The notes: generated by a model not told the origin, from the sequence alone. DNA of 64,000 bases from Bhargavaea cecembensis DSE10 (GCF_000348905.1 NZ_AOFT01000012.1:1-64000), one strand, 5' to 3'; counted from the stretch's first letter, positions 34,022-43,753 are shown. Numbers and translations are program-made.

Positions 34022-35202
34022 GGGACCGGAAAATGGAAGCCGTCAAACTGGCGACCCTGCTTCTTGAAGTGAGCGTGATCTATGTGCTGGCGGCACCGCC
34101 ATACCTGATGGAAGGGGTCCTGCCGCCGGTACTGCCTCATCTGCTGGCGGTACTGGCAGGAACTGCGGCTGCCCGCCTGTTGTCAGGCAATGCGGGTATG
34201 GCCGTGACTTCCCTTCTGGCTTTGTTTGCGGCCTGGGCTACGGGACTTCCGTTCATCCATACGGCGGTACTTGCCGCATGGATCGGATGGCGGATGAAAT
34301 CATTTGCGGAGCGGGAGCCGGCAGGGACAGAATGGCTGGCCGTTTTCATCTCCATTGCTTATAGCCTGTGCGCATTTATGATGATGCTTCCGGGTGAAGC
34401 GGGACAGGTGATCTACCTGCTCATTGTCTGCCAGCTGGTGTTCGCAGTCCTGCTGCGCAATGCGCGGATGCTTTACCGGCAGCCGGCCAGAAGCAAAGCA
34501 CAGGACCTCGCTTTCCTAAGGCTGGCTGGCGGCCTGCTCGGCATTACCGCATTGCTGGTATTTGGAAAGCCGGTTGTTGCGTGGGCGGGCGGATTTGCGG
34601 GCATGTCTTTCGGGGCAGCGTTTTACACATTGATTACCCGGCTCACTGCGCCTGCCTGGGTGCCGCTGGAAATGTTTTTCGGAAGAGTTTTTCGAAGTGG
34701 GGATACCGATGCCATTAAAAGCGAAGAAGTTTCCGGGGAAGAGATGCCAGTCATGGAAGTTGCGGAAGGAATCCAATGGGGGCCAGCAGCCATGGGCGCC
34801 GTCCTGCTTTTGCTCGGAGGCGCCGTACTGATCAGTATTTTTCGGAGCCGTTACAAAAAGGGGCAGGACCAGCTTTTTGTAAGAACTGTCGGGGAAGCGG
34901 AGGAAATCCGCCCGGATAAAACGCCGCCGACGGGCAGGGATCAGTCCTTGGGCTTTCTCCGTCATCAGGTCAGGCGGGAGGTGTACCGTTTTGGGCGCAG
35001 GATGCGGCGTGCGGGATTTGGCAGGAGTCCGGAAGAAACGTTCCGGGAATGGCTTGAAAGGCTGGGACTGGAACCGGAAAAGCGGAACCGGCTGAACCGT
35101 CTTTATACAAGGGTCCGCTATGCAGAAGAAGAAGTCAGTATGGATGAAGCGGAATGGTTTCGCCGCACAATCCGCTCCATCCGCCCGCCGTCGGGAGAAT
35201 AG
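34018..35202 (+). CDS. Polytopic membrane protein with C-terminal DUF4129, lacking the transglutaminase core
   Basis: 394 aa: about 6-7 hydrophobic segments in the first 220 residues, one more at about 260-280, and a C-terminal cytoplasmic domain (about 310-390) that resembles DUF4129 (HQVRREVYRFGRRM ... SPEETFREWLERLG). In the usual cluster the third gene (yebA/tgpA type) is about 700 aa with a transglutaminase core between these two parts. No Cys-His-Asp transglutaminase motif is seen here, so this is a short form. Translationally coupled to the DUF58 gene. Confidence 0.8.
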   Translation: MRDRKMEAVKLATLLLEVSVIYVLAAPPYLMEGVLPPVLPHLLAVLAGTAAARLLSGNAGMAVTSLLALFAAWATGLPFIHTAVLAAWIGWRMKSFAEREPAGTEWLAVFISIAYSLCAFMMMLPGEAGQVIYLLIVCQLVFAVLLRNARMLYRQPARSKAQDLAFLRLAGGLLGITALLVFGKPVVAWAGGFAGMSFGAAFYTLITRLTAPAWVPLEMFFGRVFRSGDTDAIKSEEVSGEEMPVMEVAEGIQWGPAAMGAVLLLLGGAVLISIFRSRYKKGQDQLFVRTVGEAEEIRPDKTPPTGRDQSLGFLRHQVRREVYRFGRRMRRAGFGRSPEETFREWLERLGLEPEKRNRLNRLYTRVRYAEEEVSMDEAEWFRRTIRSIRPPSGE

Positions 35203-35220
35203 GCTATGCCTGATATTCAA

Positions 35221-35259
35221 AATAATAAACGCCCCGCATCAGCGAGGCATTCATTATTC
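35221..35259. terminator. Possible bidirectional terminator hairpin
   Basis: AATAAT...GCCCCGC-ATCA-GCGAGGC...ATTATT, with one mismatch, between convergent genes and partly overlapping the end of the MFS gene. Confidence 0.55.
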
Positions 35260-36478
35260 AAGGGAGAGGAACCGTTTTCTCATCTTTTCCGGCTTTTAGC
35301 CCTGCAAGGAACAGCAGGACGATGACCAGCAAAAAGAGCCCCAGTGATGCAGTCCATTTTCCGGACAGGTCGTGGAATGCACCAAACAAAACGGGACCGG
35401 CTGCTGCCAGCAGATAACCGATCGACTGTGCCATCCCGGAAAGGGAAGCTGCCTCGGACGGCGTATTCGTCCGGAGCGTGAAAAACATCATTGCAAGGCC
35501 GAACGAGGCACCGCCGGAGATTCCCATCAGGATCATCCAGAGCGGGGCAGCTGCCATGTTCCCGGAGAACAGTCCTCCGTAGCCGACCAGGTAAATGACC
35601 GTGATCAGGGTGACAAGAAGCCGCTGGTCCCTGATCCGCCCCGCGATGATCGGGATCATGAACGTGAACGGGATCTGCGAGAACTGGACCAGGGAGAACA
35701 TCCATCCCGCCCGTTCGGCATCCATCCCACGGTCCATCAGCACTTCCGGCACCCATGCGGCAGTGGTAAAGAACATGACGGATTGAAGCCCCATATAAAA
35801 GGTGACGCCCCATGCAAGAGGAGACTTCCACAGCGGCCGCGGGGCGGGCCCCTTGGCAGGACCCGACACATCAAGCACCGGCTGCTTGGCCACTTGCGGC
35901 AGCCAGACGATCGCGGCGATGACCGCCAGCATGGCCCATACACCCAGCGACATCCTCCAGCCAAAAGAAGTGGCCGAGGCAAGCGGTGCACTGACGCCTG
36001 CGGCCAGTCCTGCAAAGAGATTCATCGATACGGTGTAGACCCCGGTCATCAGGCCGACCTGCATCGGAAAGTTCATCTTGACGAAGCCGGGCAGCAGGAC
36101 ATTGCCGAATGCAATGGCCACGCCGAGAAGGAAAGTCCCTGCAATCAGCAGCCCGATCCCGCCCGAAGAGCGGATGACGATGCCGATGGCCAAAAGGAGC
36201 AGGGCGATGAAGAGGCTCCGGGCCATGCCGATCCGATCCGCAATTTTCGGGACCGCCGGTGAGACGGCAGCAAACGCAAGGAGCGGGATTGTGGTCAGGA
36301 ATCCGGCAACCGTCCCTGAAATCGAAAGGTCCTGCATAATGTTCGAAATGACCGGACCGACCGAAGTCAGCGGGGAGCGTAGGCTGAAGGCGATAAACAC
36401 CACACCAGCGAGCAGGAGCAGCGTCGCAGGTTTGAGATCCAACTTTTTCGAGCGGTATGTCGGGGTGTTTCCGTTCAC
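35258..36478 (-). CDS. MFS transporter of the CynX/NimT family
   Basis: 406-aa, about 12-TM transporter. The LRSPLTSVGPV segment in helix 1-2, LGVAIAFGNVLLPGFVK (helix 4-5) and GGASFGLAMMFFTLRT are typical of CynX/NimT (YycB-like) exporters of cyanate-like or nitroimidazole compounds; the actual substrate cannot be told. I choose a GTG start at 36478, 8 nt after GGAGG; the frame upstream of it (to 36529) lacks family similarity. Divergent from the leuS leader. Confidence 0.85.
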   Translation of the reverse strand: MNGNTPTYRSKKLDLKPATLLLLAGVVFIAFSLRSPLTSVGPVISNIMQDLSISGTVAGFLTTIPLLAFAAVSPAVPKIADRIGMARSLFIALLLLAIGIVIRSSGGIGLLIAGTFLLGVAIAFGNVLLPGFVKMNFPMQVGLMTGVYTVSMNLFAGLAAGVSAPLASATSFGWRMSLGVWAMLAVIAAIVWLPQVAKQPVLDVSGPAKGPAPRPLWKSPLAWGVTFYMGLQSVMFFTTAAWVPEVLMDRGMDAERAGWMFSLVQFSQIPFTFMIPIIAGRIRDQRLLVTLITVIYLVGYGGLFSGNMAAAPLWMILMGISGGASFGLAMMFFTLRTNTPSEAASLSGMAQSIGYLLAAAGPVLFGAFHDLSGKWTASLGLFLLVIVLLFLAGLKAGKDEKTVPLP

Positions 36479-36579
36479 ACAAAGCGCCTCCAGACTTATA
36501 AAAGCGAAGATTATGGCAAAACCGTCCATTGTCCATTATCGTACCACCGGGTATCGGGATAGTAAACGGTTCCAGGCAC

Positions 36580-36609
36580 TTGCGGCAAAGCCCGGCTTTC
36601 GGGTACAAT
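36580..36609 (+). promoter_or_regulatory. leuS promoter (sigma-A type)
   Basis: TTGCGG (36580-36585), 18-bp spacer, TACAAT (36604-36609), immediately upstream of the T-box leader. Confidence 0.7.
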
Positions 36610-36615
36610 GATGGC

Positions 36616-36856
36616 AATAACTAAGGGCGTCGAAGGGGAATAGTAGGCGGCCCGATCCTTCCAGAGAGCCGGCGGTCGCTGCGAGCCGGCAGGATCGGGC
36701 TGCCGAACTCACCCCCGAGTCTGCATCACCGGCACGCAGTTGCCGGGCGGTGCCGTTTTCCGCGTTAAGGATGAGCTGGACGGCTTGCCGTCAATGTGGG
36801 TGGCACCGCGGGAGAATCGACTCTCGTCCCTGACTTTTTGGGGACGGGAGTCTTTT
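36616..36856 (+). promoter_or_regulatory. T-box leader of leuS (specifier CTC, Leu)
   Basis: Landmarks in order: AGTAG at 36642-36646 and an AGAGAG distal stem-I region (36663-36668). Then a GAACTC specifier loop whose CTC (36708-36710) is a leucine codon. The 14-nt T-box GGGTGGCACCGCGG follows at 36798-36811, and a terminator (36819-36856, GACTC.CGTCCC / GGGACGGGAGTC, T-run) closes the leader. Uncharged tRNA-Leu should pair with the T-box and favour the antiterminator, raising leuS expression. The specifier is inferred from position, without folding. Confidence 0.93.
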
Positions 36857-36880
36857 CATTTCAGGAGGGAGACAAAAGGC

Positions 36881-39295
36881 ATGAGTTATAACCATCGAGA
36901 GATTGACAGCAAGTGGAGGAAGTACTGGGAAGAAAATAAGACGTTCAAAACGGTCGACGAACCGGATAAGCCGAAATTCTATGCGCTGGATATGTTCCCG
37001 TATCCATCGGGCGCAGGCCTTCACGTCGGGCACCCGCTCGGCTACATTGCGACCGATATCCTGAGCGGGTTCAAGCGGATGCAGGGATACAATGTGCTCC
37101 ACCCGATGGGCTGGGATGCATTCGGCCTTCCGGCAGAACAGTATGCGCTCGACACAGGGAATGACCCTGCGGAATTCACTGCGCGAAACATCGCGACGTT
37201 CAAGCGCCAGATGCAGGAACTCGGTTTCTCGTATGACTGGGACCGGGAAATCAATACGACAGACCCGGAATACTACAAGTGGACACAATGGATCTTTATC
37301 CAGCTTTATAAAAAAGGCCTGGCTTATGTTGATGAAGTCCCGGTCAACTGGTGCCCGGCACTCGGCACGGTCCTTGCGAACGAGGAAGTCATCGACGGGG
37401 TTTCGGAGCGCGGCGGCCACCCGGTTGAACGCCGTCCGATGCGCCAGTGGGTGCTGAAGATTACCGAATACGCAGACCGCCTCCTGGAAGACCTCGACGA
37501 CCTCGACTGGCCGGACAGCCTGAAGGAAATGCAGCGGAACTGGATCGGCCGTTCTGAAGGCGCGCAGGTCACGTTCCAGATTGATGGAACCGATCTGTCG
37601 TTTGAGGCCTTCACGACCCGCCCTGATACACTTTTTGGTGCGACCTATGCCGTTCTTGCCCCTGAGCATAAACTCGTGGACCAGATCACGACGGATGAGC
37701 AGCGGGCGGCGGTCGATGGCTACCTCGACAAAGTGAAGACGAAGAGCGACCTCGAGCGTACGGATCTGGCAAAAGAAAAGACCGGCGTCTTCACAGGTGC
37801 CTATGCCATCAACCCGGTCAGCGGCGAGAAGATGCCGATCTGGGTTGCGGACTATGTCCTTGCTTCGTACGGTACAGGTGCCATTATGGCCGTTCCGGCG
37901 CATGACGAGCGTGACTATGAATTTGCAAAAGAATTCGGCCTCCCGATCATTGAAGTGGTGGCAGGCGGCAATATCGAGGAGGAAGCCTATACCGGTGACG
38001 GGGAGCACGTGAACTCCGGCTTCCTGAACGGACTCGGCAAGGAAGAGGGCATTACAAAGGCGATCGAATGGCTCGAGGAAAACGGCAAGGGCGAGAAGAA
38101 AATCACGTACCGCCTGCGCGACTGGCTGTTCTCCCGCCAGCGCTACTGGGGCGAGCCGATCCCGGTCATCCATTGGGAAGACGGTTCGATGACTACCGTA
38201 CCGGAAGAAGAGCTTCCGCTCATGCTGCCGAAAACGGACAACATCCGCCCGAGCGGCACCGGTGAATCTCCGCTTGCCAACATCGAGGAATGGGTGAATG
38301 TCGTGGATCCGAAGACCGGCATGAAAGGCCGCCGCGAGACGAACACGATGCCGCAGTGGGCCGGCAGCTGCTGGTACTATATCCGCTACATCGATCCGCA
38401 TAACTCTGAGCAGCTCGTCGATCCTGAGCTGGCCGAGCGCTGGCTGCCGGTCGACATCTACGTCGGCGGCGCGGAGCATGCCGTGCTCCATCTGTTGTAT
38501 GCCCGGTTCTGGCATAAGGTGCTTTATGACATCGGTGTCGTCAAGACGAAGGAGCCGTTCCAGAAGCTCTTTAACCAGGGCATGATTCTCGGCGAAGGCA
38601 ACGAGAAAATGTCCAAGTCGAAAGGCAATGTCGTCAACCCGGATGATATCGTCGAAAGCCACGGCGCGGATGCGCTCCGTCTCTATGAAATGTTCATGGG
38701 GCCGCTGGATGCGTCGAAGGCATGGTCGACAAACGGCCTGGACGGCTCCCGCAAATTCCTCGACCGGGTATGGCGCCTGTTTACGGAAGCGGACGGCACG
38801 CTCTCGTCGAAGATCACCGAAGAAAACGACGGCACACTCGACAAGGTCTACAACCAGACCGTCAAGAAAGTGACCGAGGACCTGGAGAACATGCACAACA
38901 ACACCGCGATTTCGCAGATGATGGTATTCATCAACGAAGCCTACAAGACCGACAAGCTTCCGGAGGCGTACGCGGAAGGCTTCGTCAAGCTGCTGTCGCC
39001 GATTTGCCCGTTCATCACGGAAGAGCTGTGGCGCATCCTGGGCCACAATGACTCGATCAAGTATGAGTCCTGGCCGGCTTATGATGAGTCGAAGCTCGTC
39101 GATGACGAAGTGGAAATCGCCGTCCAGATCAACGGCAAGGTCCGCTCGAAAGTCGTCGTTCCGGCTGATGTCACGAAGGAAGACCTCGAAGCGGCAGCTC
39201 TTGCGGAACCGCGCGTCAGGGAGCTCACGGAAGGCAAGGACATCAAGAAAGTCATTGCCATCCCGGGCCGCCTTGTGAACATTGTTGCGAAATAA
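36881..39295 (+). CDS. leuS: Leucyl-tRNA synthetase
   Basis: 804-aa class Ia synthetase charging tRNA-Leu, of normal length for Firmicutes. HIGH motif in [16 protein letters not shown] (about 41-56), the inserted editing domain ([14 protein letters not shown]-like block TRPDTLFGA at about 246), the KMSKS loop [11 protein letters not shown] (about 576-586) and a C-terminal extension. The ATG at 36881 follows GGAGGGAG. The frame continues upstream into the T-box leader to 36740, which is not coding. Controlled by the T-box. Confidence 0.98.
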   Translation: MSYNHREIDSKWRKYWEENKTFKTVDEPDKPKFYALDMFPYPSGAGLHVGHPLGYIATDILSGFKRMQGYNVLHPMGWDAFGLPAEQYALDTGNDPAEFTARNIATFKRQMQELGFSYDWDREINTTDPEYYKWTQWIFIQLYKKGLAYVDEVPVNWCPALGTVLANEEVIDGVSERGGHPVERRPMRQWVLKITEYADRLLEDLDDLDWPDSLKEMQRNWIGRSEGAQVTFQIDGTDLSFEAFTTRPDTLFGATYAVLAPEHKLVDQITTDEQRAAVDGYLDKVKTKSDLERTDLAKEKTGVFTGAYAINPVSGEKMPIWVADYVLASYGTGAIMAVPAHDERDYEFAKEFGLPIIEVVAGGNIEEEAYTGDGEHVNSGFLNGLGKEEGITKAIEWLEENGKGEKKITYRLRDWLFSRQRYWGEPIPVIHWEDGSMTTVPEEELPLMLPKTDNIRPSGTGESPLANIEEWVNVVDPKTGMKGRRETNTMPQWAGSCWYYIRYIDPHNSEQLVDPELAERWLPVDIYVGGAEHAVLHLLYARFWHKVLYDIGVVKTKEPFQKLFNQGMILGEGNEKMSKSKGNVVNPDDIVESHGADALRLYEMFMGPLDASKAWSTNGLDGSRKFLDRVWRLFTEADGTLSSKITEENDGTLDKVYNQTVKKVTEDLENMHNNTAISQMMVFINEAYKTDKLPEAYAEGFVKLLSPICPFITEELWRILGHNDSIKYESWPAYDESKLVDDEVEIAVQINGKVRSKVVVPADVTKEDLEAAALAEPRVRELTEGKDIKKVIAIPGRLVNIVAK

Positions 39296-39309
39296 ATTGA
39301 ACATTAGAA

Positions 39310-39340
39310 AGACCCGGAGCGGGAAGGCTCCGGGTTTTTT
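39310..39340 (+). terminator. Terminator of leuS
   Basis: GACCCGGAGC / GCTCCGGGTT hairpin with six T residues. Confidence 0.9.
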
Positions 39341-39360
39341 GTTGGCCTCCTAATGGGGGA

Positions 39361-39463
39361 AGCGCTCATAGAACGGGCAGAAGCGCTCATAGAACGGCGA
39401 CGAGCGCTCATAGAATGCTGACGAGCGCTCATAGAATGCTGATGAGCGCTCATAGAGTCCCTG
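39361..39463. repeat. Five tandem copies of a 21-bp repeat
   Basis: Units begin at 39361, 39382, 39403, 39424 and 39445, each AGCGCTCATAGA(A/G) plus a variable 8-9 bp (CGGGCAGA, CGGCGACG, TGCTGACG, TGCTGATG). The unit includes the palindrome AGCGCT. The array lies between the leuS terminator and the convergent ytfP gene, outside any credible reading frame. Confidence 0.9.
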
Positions 39464-39488
39464 CATTCCCATTGCCACCAACTCCAAA

Positions 39489-39516
39489 GCCGCCCGTTGA
39501 ACCTCAGCGGGCGGTT
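39489..39516. terminator. Hairpin after ytfP (terminator on the minus strand)
   Basis: GCCGCCCG / CGGGCGGT with a 10-nt loop, 9 bases beyond the ytfP stop; the T-run is weak in both directions. Confidence 0.6.
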
Positions 39517-39524
39517 TAATGATT

Positions 39525-40796
39525 TTATTCTTCTTTTCCGGTAGCCAGTTTGCCCGCGTTCATCCCGGCAATGCGGCCGGTGACGAGCGCCGAGGTGATG
39601 TTGTAGCCGCCGGTGTATCCGTGGATGTCGAGCACTTCGCCGCAGAAGAAGAGGCCTTCCTTTTTCTTTGAGGCCATCGTTTTCGGCCCGATTTCCTTGA
39701 CCGAGACGCCGCCCCCTGTGACGAACGCTTTCTCGATCGGCTGTGTCCCGTTTACGGTCATCTCGAAGGAATGGAAGGATTGTGCAAGCTTTCTCAGCTT
39801 GTCATGCGCAACTTGGCCGGCTGGGGCAGCCGGATCGATATCGGCGCGGTCCATAAGGAACAGCAGCCATCGTTCCGGGACAAGGCCTTTCCAAAGGTTC
39901 TTCGCTGCTTTCTTCGGCTCTTCCTTGCCCGTACGGACAAGCTGCTGGAACGTTTCTTCCGCGTTTTGGTCAGGCAGCGCATCGATCCGCATCGTGACCG
40001 GATTGCCGCCGTTTTTCTTCCTTTCCTTCACGACGAACTGGCTGCACCGCAGGATGGCGGGACCGCTCAGGCCGAAGTGGGTGAACAGCATGTCCATCCG
40101 GTGGGTGACGAGTGTCTTGCCTTTTTTGTTCAGGACGGAAACGGCTGTGTCGCGAAGGGCCAGCCCCTGGAGTTCCCTTGAGCGGATAAACGGCTCATCG
40201 GAGAGTAGGGGGACTTCTGTCGGGTACAGTTCCGTCACGGTGTGGCCCGCGCGCTCGGCCCATGGATAGCCGTCTCCGGTCGATCCGGTCTGCGGGACGG
40301 CTTTGCCGCCGGTCGCGACGATGACCGCTTTGGACCGGATTTCCTCGCCGTCTTCCAGCCGGACGCCGAGGATCTGCTCACCGTCCATCAGGAGCTTGGC
40401 GACGCGTGCACCGAACCTGACTTTCACGCCGAGCCGGGCCAACTCTCCGGTCAGGGCATTGACGACGTCCATCGCCTGATCCGATACAGGGAACATCCGG
40501 CCGTGGTCCTCTTCCTTAAGGGGCACACCGAGGCCTTCGAAAAAGCGGATGATGTCCCGGTTGTCGAATACTGAAAACGGGCTGTAGAGGAACCGTCCGT
40601 TGCCGGGAATATGCCGGATGATCTCGTCGTATTCGAGGTTGTTTGTGACATTGCAGCGGCCGCCGCCGCTGATGGCAAGCTTTTTGCCCAGCTTGTTTCC
40701 TTTTTCGATCAGCAGCACGCCGGCGCCTTCTGCACCGGCTGCCGCGGCGGCCATCAGGCCGGACGGCCCGCCGCCGATTACGATGACATCTTGCAT
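39525..40796 (-). CDS. ytfP: HI0933-family flavoprotein (NAD(P)/FAD-dependent, YtfP-like)
   Basis: 423-aa flavoprotein of the HI0933/BaiN family. The N-terminal dinucleotide fold [14 protein letters not shown] (about 4-17), followed by [23 protein letters not shown] (about 29-51), is the family signature. The second FAD-binding block [20 protein letters not shown] (about 140-160) and the C-terminal [15 protein letters not shown] are present. Members reduce small molecules or remain uncharacterised; no specific substrate can be given. Divergent from ytgP, as in B. subtilis, where ytfP and ytgP are close. Confidence 0.88.
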   Translation of the reverse strand: MQDVIVIGGGPSGLMAAAAAGAEGAGVLLIEKGNKLGKKLAISGGGRCNVTNNLEYDEIIRHIPGNGRFLYSPFSVFDNRDIIRFFEGLGVPLKEEDHGRMFPVSDQAMDVVNALTGELARLGVKVRFGARVAKLLMDGEQILGVRLEDGEEIRSKAVIVATGGKAVPQTGSTGDGYPWAERAGHTVTELYPTEVPLLSDEPFIRSRELQGLALRDTAVSVLNKKGKTLVTHRMDMLFTHFGLSGPAILRCSQFVVKERKKNGGNPVTMRIDALPDQNAEETFQQLVRTGKEEPKKAAKNLWKGLVPERWLLFLMDRADIDPAAPAGQVAHDKLRKLAQSFHSFEMTVNGTQPIEKAFVTGGGVSVKEIGPKTMASKKKEGLFFCGEVLDIHGYTGGYNITSALVTGRIAGMNAGKLATGKEE

Positions 40797-40906
40797 ATGA
40801 AAATGCTCCTTTCGGATGCTCCGTTCATTTTACCTTTATAAGGTTTTCTATACCCGCTATGGCCTTGGGCCCGGCCACCATTATACACCGTTTTCCTGAA
40901 AAGAAT

Positions 40907-40935
40907 TTGAGATATTGGGCGGGGCGGAGTAAACT
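40907..40935 (+). promoter_or_regulatory. Candidate ytgP promoter
   Basis: TTGAGA (40907-40912), 17-bp spacer, TAAACT (40930-40935), 31 bases before the start codon. Confidence 0.55.
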
Positions 40936-40966
40936 GGACTTTAGCTTATAAGAATGGAAGGGTCAC

Positions 40967-42577
40967 ATGTCATCGAATCTAGTCAAAGGGACGGCGATTT
41001 TGTCGATCGGCCTGTTCCTGTCCAAGGCACTCGGTCTTTTGTATGTCATTCCGCTTTACGCGATGGTCGGGGAGGAGAACCTTGGCCTCTACCAGTATGC
41101 CTATATTCCTTATAACATCATGCTTTCATTTGCGATTTCGGGCATGCCGATCGCCGTTTCAAGATATGTATCAAAATACAATGCGCTCGGGGATTATCAG
41201 GCAGGCAGGAAATTGCTCAAATCCAGCCAGTGGATCATGATCGGCTCCGGGATTGTTTCGTTCCTCGTGCTGTTTTTCCTGGCGGAGCCCATCGCGCAGA
41301 TTGTCCGGGCCGATGATGAACAGGTGTTCACCGTCGATGAAATCGCGGGCGTCATCCGCCTCGTCAGCTTTGCGCTGATCGTGGTGCCGTTCATGAGCCT
41401 GACGCGCGGTTTCTTCCAGGGTTACCAGCAGTTCACACCGACTGCGGTTTCCCAGCTGATCGAGCAGATCGTACGGATCCTGTTTGTCCTGGCCGGCGTG
41501 TATATTGTCCTCAACTTCACGGAAGGCTCTGAGAAGACAGCAATCTCGTTCGCGGTATTTGCAGCGTTTGTCGGGGCTGTCGCAGGCCTTGCCGTCCTCT
41601 ATTACTATTGGAGACGGGAAAAGCCTCAGATGGACAGCCTGCTTGCCGAAAGCACCGGCAATGCGGACGTCCGGCTTAAAGATATGTACCGGGAACTGAT
41701 CGTCTATATCTTCCCGGTCGTCCTGGTCGGCCTGGCGAATCCGCTGTTCCAATTTGTCGACATGCTCACATTCAACCGGGCAATGGCATCAATCGGCCTT
41801 GCATCCGTTTCCGACGGACAGCTCGGGATGCTGAACTTCTCCACGCACAAGATCGTCATGATTCCGGTCATGGTGGGGACGGCGTTTTCCATGGCGATCA
41901 TCCCGATCGTGACCGGCTACTATACAAAAGGCGACCGGCTCGGCATGACCCGCTCGCTTGACCAGGTGTTCCAGATCATCGCGTTCCTGACGCTGCCGAT
42001 GATCACGGGACTGATGATCCTCTCGGACGAACTTTATCATCTGCTGTTCGAACAGAGCCAAGTGGGGGCGGACATCCTGAGAACGTACGCGCCGGCTTCG
42101 CTGCTGTTCGCGCTTTACTCGGTATCGGGTTCGATCCTGCAGGCGATCGACCGCCATAAATGGATCATCCTGAACCTGATGATCGGGCTGCTTCTCAAGC
42201 TTGCCCTGAACATGCCGCTGATCCGGCTGTTCGAGGCGGAAGGGGCGATCTATGCCACGATGATCGGCTACGGGGCGGCCGTGGCGATGAATATCGGCGT
42301 GGCCATCCATACGCTCCGTTACCGGTCCCGCATGGTCATCCGCAGGCTGTTCCTGATCGTGCTGTTCAATGCAGTCATGGGCCTCGCCGCATGGGCGGTG
42401 CTGCGCGGACTCTACCTGTTCGGTGAAGCAGACGGAAAAGGCGATGCCTTCCTCTATACGCTGATTACGGCGATTGCAGGTGCACTCGTTTATGCCGGAC
42501 TTGCTTTCCGCTCGGGCCTGGCGCAGAAATTGTTTGGTGACAGGCTGAAGCGCATTACGAAAAAGTTTGGAATGTGA
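40967..42577 (+). CDS. ytgP: MurJ-type lipid II flippase (YtgP, MOP exporter superfamily)
   Basis: 536-aa, about 14-TM protein of the MOP/MATE superfamily. YtgP complements MurJ loss and flips lipid II across the membrane for peptidoglycan synthesis. Family features: the N-terminal KGTAILSIGLFLSKALGLLYVIPLYAMVG helix 1 region, ISGMPIAVSRYVSKYNALGD and LTRGFFQGYQQFTPTAVSQLIEQ (about 145-167) with its conserved Arg. AAGG lies before the ATG. The next gene, ytzG, begins 10 bases after the stop, so both are likely cotranscribed. Confidence 0.9.
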   Translation: MSSNLVKGTAILSIGLFLSKALGLLYVIPLYAMVGEENLGLYQYAYIPYNIMLSFAISGMPIAVSRYVSKYNALGDYQAGRKLLKSSQWIMIGSGIVSFLVLFFLAEPIAQIVRADDEQVFTVDEIAGVIRLVSFALIVVPFMSLTRGFFQGYQQFTPTAVSQLIEQIVRILFVLAGVYIVLNFTEGSEKTAISFAVFAAFVGAVAGLAVLYYYWRREKPQMDSLLAESTGNADVRLKDMYRELIVYIFPVVLVGLANPLFQFVDMLTFNRAMASIGLASVSDGQLGMLNFSTHKIVMIPVMVGTAFSMAIIPIVTGYYTKGDRLGMTRSLDQVFQIIAFLTLPMITGLMILSDELYHLLFEQSQVGADILRTYAPASLLFALYSVSGSILQAIDRHKWIILNLMIGLLLKLALNMPLIRLFEAEGAIYATMIGYGAAVAMNIGVAIHTLRYRSRMVIRRLFLIVLFNAVMGLAAWAVLRGLYLFGEADGKGDAFLYTLITAIAGALVYAGLAFRSGLAQKLFGDRLKRITKKFGM

Positions 42578-42587
42578 GGTGCCGGTG

Positions 42588-43298
42588 ATGAGGCTGGATA
42601 AATTGCTCGCCAATTCAGGATACGGCTCAAGAAAAGAAGTTAAAGCCCTTCTCAAGCAGGGGGCAGTGTCGGTGGAAGGCGTGCCGGTGAAGGACCCTGC
42701 ACTTCACGTCGACCCGGAAAGCCGGGAGGTTACGGTGTTCGGCGATCCGGTTGACTACAGGGAATTCATCTATCTGATGATGAACAAGCCACCGGGCGTC
42801 ATCTCGGCGACGGAAGACACACGGGACCGGACAGTCGTTGATCTTTTGCCATATGAATACCGCCGCTTCAAGCCGTTTCCGGTCGGCCGGCTTGACAAGG
42901 ATACCGAAGGGCTCCTGCTGATCACCAATGACGGGAAGCTCTCCCATGAGCTGCTGTCGCCCAAAAAGCATGTCGGCAAAACGTATTATGCAGTGATCGA
43001 CGGGGAAGTGACAGATGCTGACGGCGAGGCGTTCCGGGCGGGGGTGACGCTGGATGACGGCTATGTCACGAAGCCGGCCGAACTGAACATTCTTCGCAGC
43101 GGCCCGGAGTCTGAAATCGAACTGACCATCACCGAGGGGAAATTCCACCAGGTAAAACGGATGTTCGAAGCGAGGGACAAGCGCGTCACCTACCTGAAGC
43201 GCCTGACGATGGGGCCATTGGAACTGGACCCTGACCTCGCGAACGGTGAATGGCGTGAACTCTCGGAAGAAGAACTCAGCGAACTGAAAAACAGATGA
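42588..43298 (+). CDS. ytzG: Pseudouridine synthase, RsuA/RluB family (YtzG-like)
   Basis: 236 aa: N-terminal S4 RNA-binding domain (MRLDKLLANSGYGSRKEVKALLKQG, about 1-25, in which the S4 signature lies) followed by the RsuA catalytic domain with FPVGRLDKDTEGLLLITNDG (about 97-116), whose Asp is the catalytic nucleophile. By similarity it probably modifies 16S or 23S rRNA; the target is not predictable here. The ATG at 42588 fits the S4 domain start and has GAGGTGCC upstream; 42567 lies inside ytgP. Terminated by a strong hairpin. Confidence 0.9.
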   Translation: MRLDKLLANSGYGSRKEVKALLKQGAVSVEGVPVKDPALHVDPESREVTVFGDPVDYREFIYLMMNKPPGVISATEDTRDRTVVDLLPYEYRRFKPFPVGRLDKDTEGLLLITNDGKLSHELLSPKKHVGKTYYAVIDGEVTDADGEAFRAGVTLDDGYVTKPAELNILRSGPESEIELTITEGKFHQVKRMFEARDKRVTYLKRLTMGPLELDPDLANGEWRELSEEELSELKNR

Positions 43299-43315
43299 GT
43301 TTGTTTGCGCAACAG

Positions 43316-43357
43316 AAAAGGACGGTTCCCGAATCTTGTTCGGGGACCGTCCTTTTC
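43316..43357. terminator. Bidirectional terminator between ytzG and ytzE
   Basis: AAAAGGACGGTCCCCGAA-type stem with one mismatch (GGACGGTTCCC / GGGGACCGTCC), A-run before, T-run after. Confidence 0.92.
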
Positions 43358-43372
43358 GGTATGTGTACACTC

Positions 43373-43594
43373 TTATGAAGACAGCTTCACTCTTTTGTTC
43401 GTCGTTGTCCATTTGCCCCGGCTTGGACTGCTCACCAGGCCGTTGAAAGAAAGCACGCTCAAATCTCGTTGCACCGTGCGCGGAGTGATGCCGAATGCGT
43501 CGACCAGATCCTCGGTCGAAACGGTGCCCTGATCACGGATGTACAGGTACACATCCTTAATGCGGGTTAGCATCCGGTCGGTAGTCGGTTTCAA
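43373..43594 (-). CDS. ytzE: DeoR-type helix-turn-helix regulator (YtzE)
   Basis: 73-aa protein made of a DeoR-family winged HTH: RIKDVYLYIRDQGTVSTEDL (about 11-30), followed by the recognition-helix region FGITPRTVQRDLSVLSFNGLV (about 34-54). No effector-binding domain is attached, as in B. subtilis YtzE. The target is unknown. It is divergent from pepV; a 15-bp palindrome in the shared upstream region is a possible operator. Confidence 0.85.
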   Translation of the reverse strand: MKPTTDRMLTRIKDVYLYIRDQGTVSTEDLVDAFGITPRTVQRDLSVLSFNGLVSSPSRGKWTTTNKRVKLSS

Positions 43595-43738
43595 ATCGTA
43601 ACCACTCCTTCATCATATTCTCCATGTCAAGACCAGCGGACGACCTAAAGCTTCGAGCTCTGCTCGATACTTTTCGGCTGAGGGCGTACACATCCTTTTA
43701 TCATTTTGAGCTTTACCGGCTCGCTATAATTATACAAT

Positions 43739-43753
43739 AATAGTTTGACTATT
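43739..43753. promoter_or_regulatory. Inverted repeat in the ytzE-pepV divergent region
   Basis: AATAGT-TTG-ACTATT, a perfect 6-bp inverted repeat, next to a minus-strand TATAAT-like sequence (about 43731-43736) that may be the ytzE -10. Otherwise I see no gene between 43595 and 43868. Confidence 0.4.

Noticed and set aside
36740-36880. An N-terminal extension of leuS
   Set aside because: This stretch is the T-box leader and its terminator; the ribosome site and family alignment support the ATG at 36881.
36791-39304. An 837-aa open frame antisense to leuS, and long antisense frames opposite pckA, menF, metK and murC
   Set aside because: These are shadows produced by GC-rich codon use; they have no ribosome sites or recognisable domains, and the sense genes are certain.
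39361-39463. The 21-bp array as a CRISPR
   Set aside because: The units are contiguous, with no unique spacers of 30-40 bp, and there are no cas genes in the window.
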